From positions 868,001 through 932,000 of the forward strand of contig JADJQY010000002.1 in the NCBI GenBank assembly GCA_016712505.1: 64,000 nt of DNA, read 5' to 3'. The stretch's first letter is position 1; each line of letters begins with the position of its first letter. Below are positions 62,335 through 64,000 of the stretch, piece after piece. The position numbers and the translations under genes were made by a program. This DNA is from Candidatus Eiseniibacteriota bacterium. GTDB lineage: Bacteria > Eisenbacteria > RBG-16-71-46 > CAIMUX01. The notes below the pieces were generated by a model. That model made no database searches. It saw only the letters and a program-made list of their open reading frames with translations, and was not told where the DNA came from.

Positions 62335-63117
62335 CTAGGGGTCGAGTCTCTCCTGGATACGCTCGATCCTGCGCGCCCGCCCGTCGGTCGGGTCGATCTG
62401 GATTTCGACCCCGTGCAGACGAACATCGCCTTCCGCCGGGTGGAAGCGGACCGGCATCTGTGTGGTCATGCGCTGTAGCGCCAGTTCCTTGCGCGTGCCG
62501 ATGACCGAGTCATGGGGCCCGGTCATGCCGGCATCGGTGAGATACGCGGTACCGCGGGGCAGGACACGCTCGTCCGCGGTCTGCACATGCGTGTGGGTGC
62601 CGACCAGCGCACTGACCCGCCCGTCGAGGTACCAACCCATGCCCACCTTTTCCGCCGTCGCCTCGGCGTGGAAATCGACGAAGACGATCGGGGTCACCGT
62701 ACTCAAGCTCTCCAGCGCGGCATCGATCGCCTGGAAGGGACAGGCGAGCGGCTGCATGAAGATCCTGCCCATCAGCGAAACCACCGCGACCTGGTGTTCG
62801 CCCACTTTGTAGACTCCAAGCCCGCGTCCCGGAGTCCCAGGGGGAAAGTTGATCGGACGCACCAGACGAAGTTCGGAGTCGATGACCGGAATCCCCTCCG
62901 CCTTGTCGAAGATGTGATTGCCGCCGGTCATGACGTCGACGCCGGAACGCATCATCTCTTCGGCGGAGGCGGCATTGATACCCGCGCCCGAGACCGCGTT
63001 CTCGACGTTGGCGATCACCAGATCGTAGCCTCGCTCGGCCCGCAGACGGGGCACGAGCTGGGTGACCGCGCGGCGGCCGGGCGAACCGAAGATGTCACCA
63101 ATGAACAGGATCTTCAT
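62335..63117 (-). CDS. YmdB/TIGR00282-type metallophosphoesterase
   Basis: 260 residues. The two-metal site motifs are FIGDIFGSPGRRAV, NVENAVSG, GGNHIFDK, FVDFHAEAT and LVGTHTHVQTADE, all as in YmdB, a phosphodiesterase studied in Bacillus that acts on cyclic nucleotides. It usually sits next to RNase Y; here no rny is present and the RNA-like segment and zapA lie upstream instead. Start ATG 63117 is clear. Confidence 0.92.
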   Translation of the reverse strand: MKILFIGDIFGSPGRRAVTQLVPRLRAERGYDLVIANVENAVSGAGINAASAEEMMRSGVDVMTGGNHIFDKAEGIPVIDSELRLVRPINFPPGTPGRGLGVYKVGEHQVAVVSLMGRIFMQPLACPFQAIDAALESLSTVTPIVFVDFHAEATAEKVGMGWYLDGRVSALVGTHTHVQTADERVLPRGTAYLTDAGMTGPHDSVIGTRKELALQRMTTQMPVRFHPAEGDVRLHGVEIQIDPTDGRARRIERIQERLDP

Positions 63118-63184
63118 CTCGTCCTCCCGGCTGGGTGCCCTCGGTGGGTAGATCTGTGCCTTGGTCAGAACACAGCTTCAAAAG

Positions 63185-63248
63185 AACAGAGGCTCAAAAG
63201 AGCAAAGGCAAAAAAACGAAGGCCAAAAAACGAAGGCCAAAAAACAAA
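63185..63248 (-). repeat. Reiterated A/T-tract repeat, likely multiple U-tract terminator
   Basis: Two exact 14-bp units AAAAAACGAAGGCC (63212-63225 and 63226-63239) flanked by degenerate copies. On the minus strand this is a chain of TTTTTTGGCCTTCG units starting immediately after the stem of the candidate 6S RNA, plus a small hairpin GCTC-TTTT-GAGC. It would give several successive U tracts. Confidence 0.7.
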
Positions 63249-63519
63249 GGGGCGCGTAGGAGACGCCACCCATAGCGGTGTGAGGAGGGCTCTTGAACCT
63301 GGCGTTACCAGGTGGGCGCCTCGCCGATCTCGTCGCGCTCCCCCGAGGACACTCCCGCCTAGGTGGGGGCCCCGTGGACGAGCCACCGTGCCTTCTCACC
63401 ACCGACGAAAGGTCGTGAGGGGTTCCGCCAAGAGATCGACTACCAGCTCCCGAGGAAACTATGTTGGCTCAAACAGCCTGTCCCCATCACCAACAGGGTC
63501 GCGGCTCCTGCCCGCCCCC
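63249..63519 (-). ncRNA. ssrS: Candidate 6S RNA (ssrS) downstream of zapA
   Basis: No protein is encoded here. The two ends form a long interrupted stem: 63496-63518 pairs with 63249-63271 with about five mismatches (GGGGCG/CGCCCC, AGGAG/CTCCT, ACCC/GGGT). The 5' half contains TTTGAGCCAACAT and the 3' half a small hairpin ACCTGG-TAACG-CCAGGT followed by TCAAG, both reminiscent of the 6S open-complex-like bubble. 6S RNA mimics promoter DNA and binds RNA polymerase. It follows zapA by 6 bp, the classical ssrS position, and ends at a U tract. The 271-nt length is larger than the usual 160-200, the main doubt. Confidence 0.5.
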
Positions 63520-63525
63520 AAAAGA

Positions 63526-63837
63526 CTACGGTTCAACCGGCAGATCGTCGTTGTCGATCGCCGCCTCTACCTGAAGTCTACAGCGTTCGACCCGGCGGCG
63601 GTACTCTTCCAGCCCCCGGACCGATAGTTCCCGCTCGTGGAAGACCTCCTCGGCCAGGTTGAGGGACACCAGGACGGCAAGCCGCTTGATGTCCAACCCA
63701 TTGCCTCGGCTGCTGGCATCGCGGAACTTCGCGTCCACGAAGGCGGCGAGTTCCTTGACCCGCTCCGCCGAAGCGCCGCGAATCCAGTACTCGTCGCCGA
63801 GGATGCGAACGGGGGTTGCCGCGCGTGCGTCTTCCAC
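63526..63837 (-). CDS. zapA: Cell division protein ZapA
   Basis: 103 residues. The N-terminal beta-hairpin VRILGDEYWIRG and helix AERVKELAAFVDAKFRDAS are followed by LDIKRLAVLVSLNLAEEVF and a coiled coil. ZapA tetramers crosslink FtsZ filaments. It lies 34 bp after the ZapB-like fragment and just before the candidate 6S RNA. Confidence 0.94.
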   Translation of the reverse strand: MEDARAATPVRILGDEYWIRGASAERVKELAAFVDAKFRDASSRGNGLDIKRLAVLVSLNLAEEVFHERELSVRGLEEYRRRVERCRLQVEAAIDNDDLPVEP

Positions 63838-63871
63838 CGGTTAGCCTCGGGAACCCTCTAGCCCCGGGACT

Positions 63872-64000
63872 CTAGAGTCCCACTCCCAGAGCGTCGACCT
63901 TCTCGACCAGACGGTTCAGCCGCTGGATCGTCTCGGCGCGCTCGGCCCGCAACTTCTGGACTTCCATCTCCAGTCGCTTCCGTTCATCACGGAGCGAATC
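63872..64000 (-). CDS. ZapB-like coiled-coil protein, N-terminus beyond the window
   Basis: The last 42 codons and TAG stop are visible, entering from the right edge in frame. The sequence (LRDERKRLEMEVQKLRAERA, ETIQRLNRLVEKVDALGVGL) is a continuous heptad coiled coil. Its position directly upstream of zapA is where small ZapB-like or DUF904 proteins are found in many genomes. The assignment rests on context and coiled-coil pattern only. Confidence 0.6.
   Translation of the reverse strand, partial: DSLRDERKRLEMEVQKLRAERAETIQRLNRLVEKVDALGVGL

Noticed and set aside
63185..63248. Short tandem repeats as a CRISPR array
   Set aside because: Units are 14 bp with no spacers, A-rich and degenerate; no cas genes are nearby.

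Overview
The window is GC-rich, tightly packed bacterial chromosome from a diderm (outer-membrane) organism. Signs of an outer membrane are a TolC-like channel, TonB/ExbB/ExbD, a Bam-type surface barrel, a heptose-type glycosyltransferase and a lipoprotein signal. Three things point to the FCB side of the tree and probably to an uncultured phylum (Eisenbacteria, Krumholzibacteria or Zixibacteria-like): a 33-residue AURKAIP1/COX24-type ribosomal protein, a PEP-CTERM protein, and a GlmL-DUF6754 membrane operon. This placement is inference. Four conserved genes carry single-base shifts in G/C homopolymers, which looks like uncorrected long-read assembly error.

Layout. 1-3660: a PgaD-like partial gene, a PilZ protein, RNase R and the tiny ribosomal protein, all on minus. 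3650-5722: an AbiEi/AbiEii-like toxin-antitoxin pair on plus, with repeats over its start, ended by a 181-bp palindromic element that holds the stop codons of both convergent genes. 5719-9780: SppA and a minimal bacterial microcompartment locus (two pentamer proteins, one tandem trimer, one hexamer, one CoA-acylating aldehyde dehydrogenase). 10251-15104: a 1385-residue Ig-like surface lipoprotein and a cold-shock protein with a long leader. 15428-24486: gcvT, gcvH, a PH-like membrane protein, a conserved unknown, a GlmL/MutL actin-fold ATPase, a barrel-sandwich protein, a DUF6754 protein and three further membrane proteins. 24542-28290: UvrA and a PEP-CTERM thioester protein. 28607-37175: a TolC-MacA-MacB type exporter and an ExbB-ExbD-ExbD-TonB energiser. 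37404-40399 (plus): two unusual multidomain proteins. 40381-49285 (minus): a WaaF-GmhB fusion, a membrane/TPR protein, a peptidase/TolB/Bam-barrel fusion, a dolichol-kinase-like protein and a diguanylate cyclase. 49822-64000 (minus): tRNA-Arg, trpB-F-C-D-G-E, recN, nadK, ispA, xseB, xseA, folD, a YmdB-type phosphodiesterase, a 6S-like RNA, zapA and a ZapB-like fragment.

How it works together. The 64000-to-49822 run is a long housekeeping cluster in which most neighbours overlap by 4 bp. PgaD, PilZ and GGDEF proteins suggest cyclic-di-GMP control of an exopolysaccharide. The most interesting unexplained unit is the 15.4-22.9 kb operon, where an actin-fold ATPase is locked to a set of membrane proteins with no mutase present. 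Four promoters match TTGACA-N17-TA(A)(A/G)GT or a close variant, which gives a local sigma-70 consensus and helped to place transcript starts.
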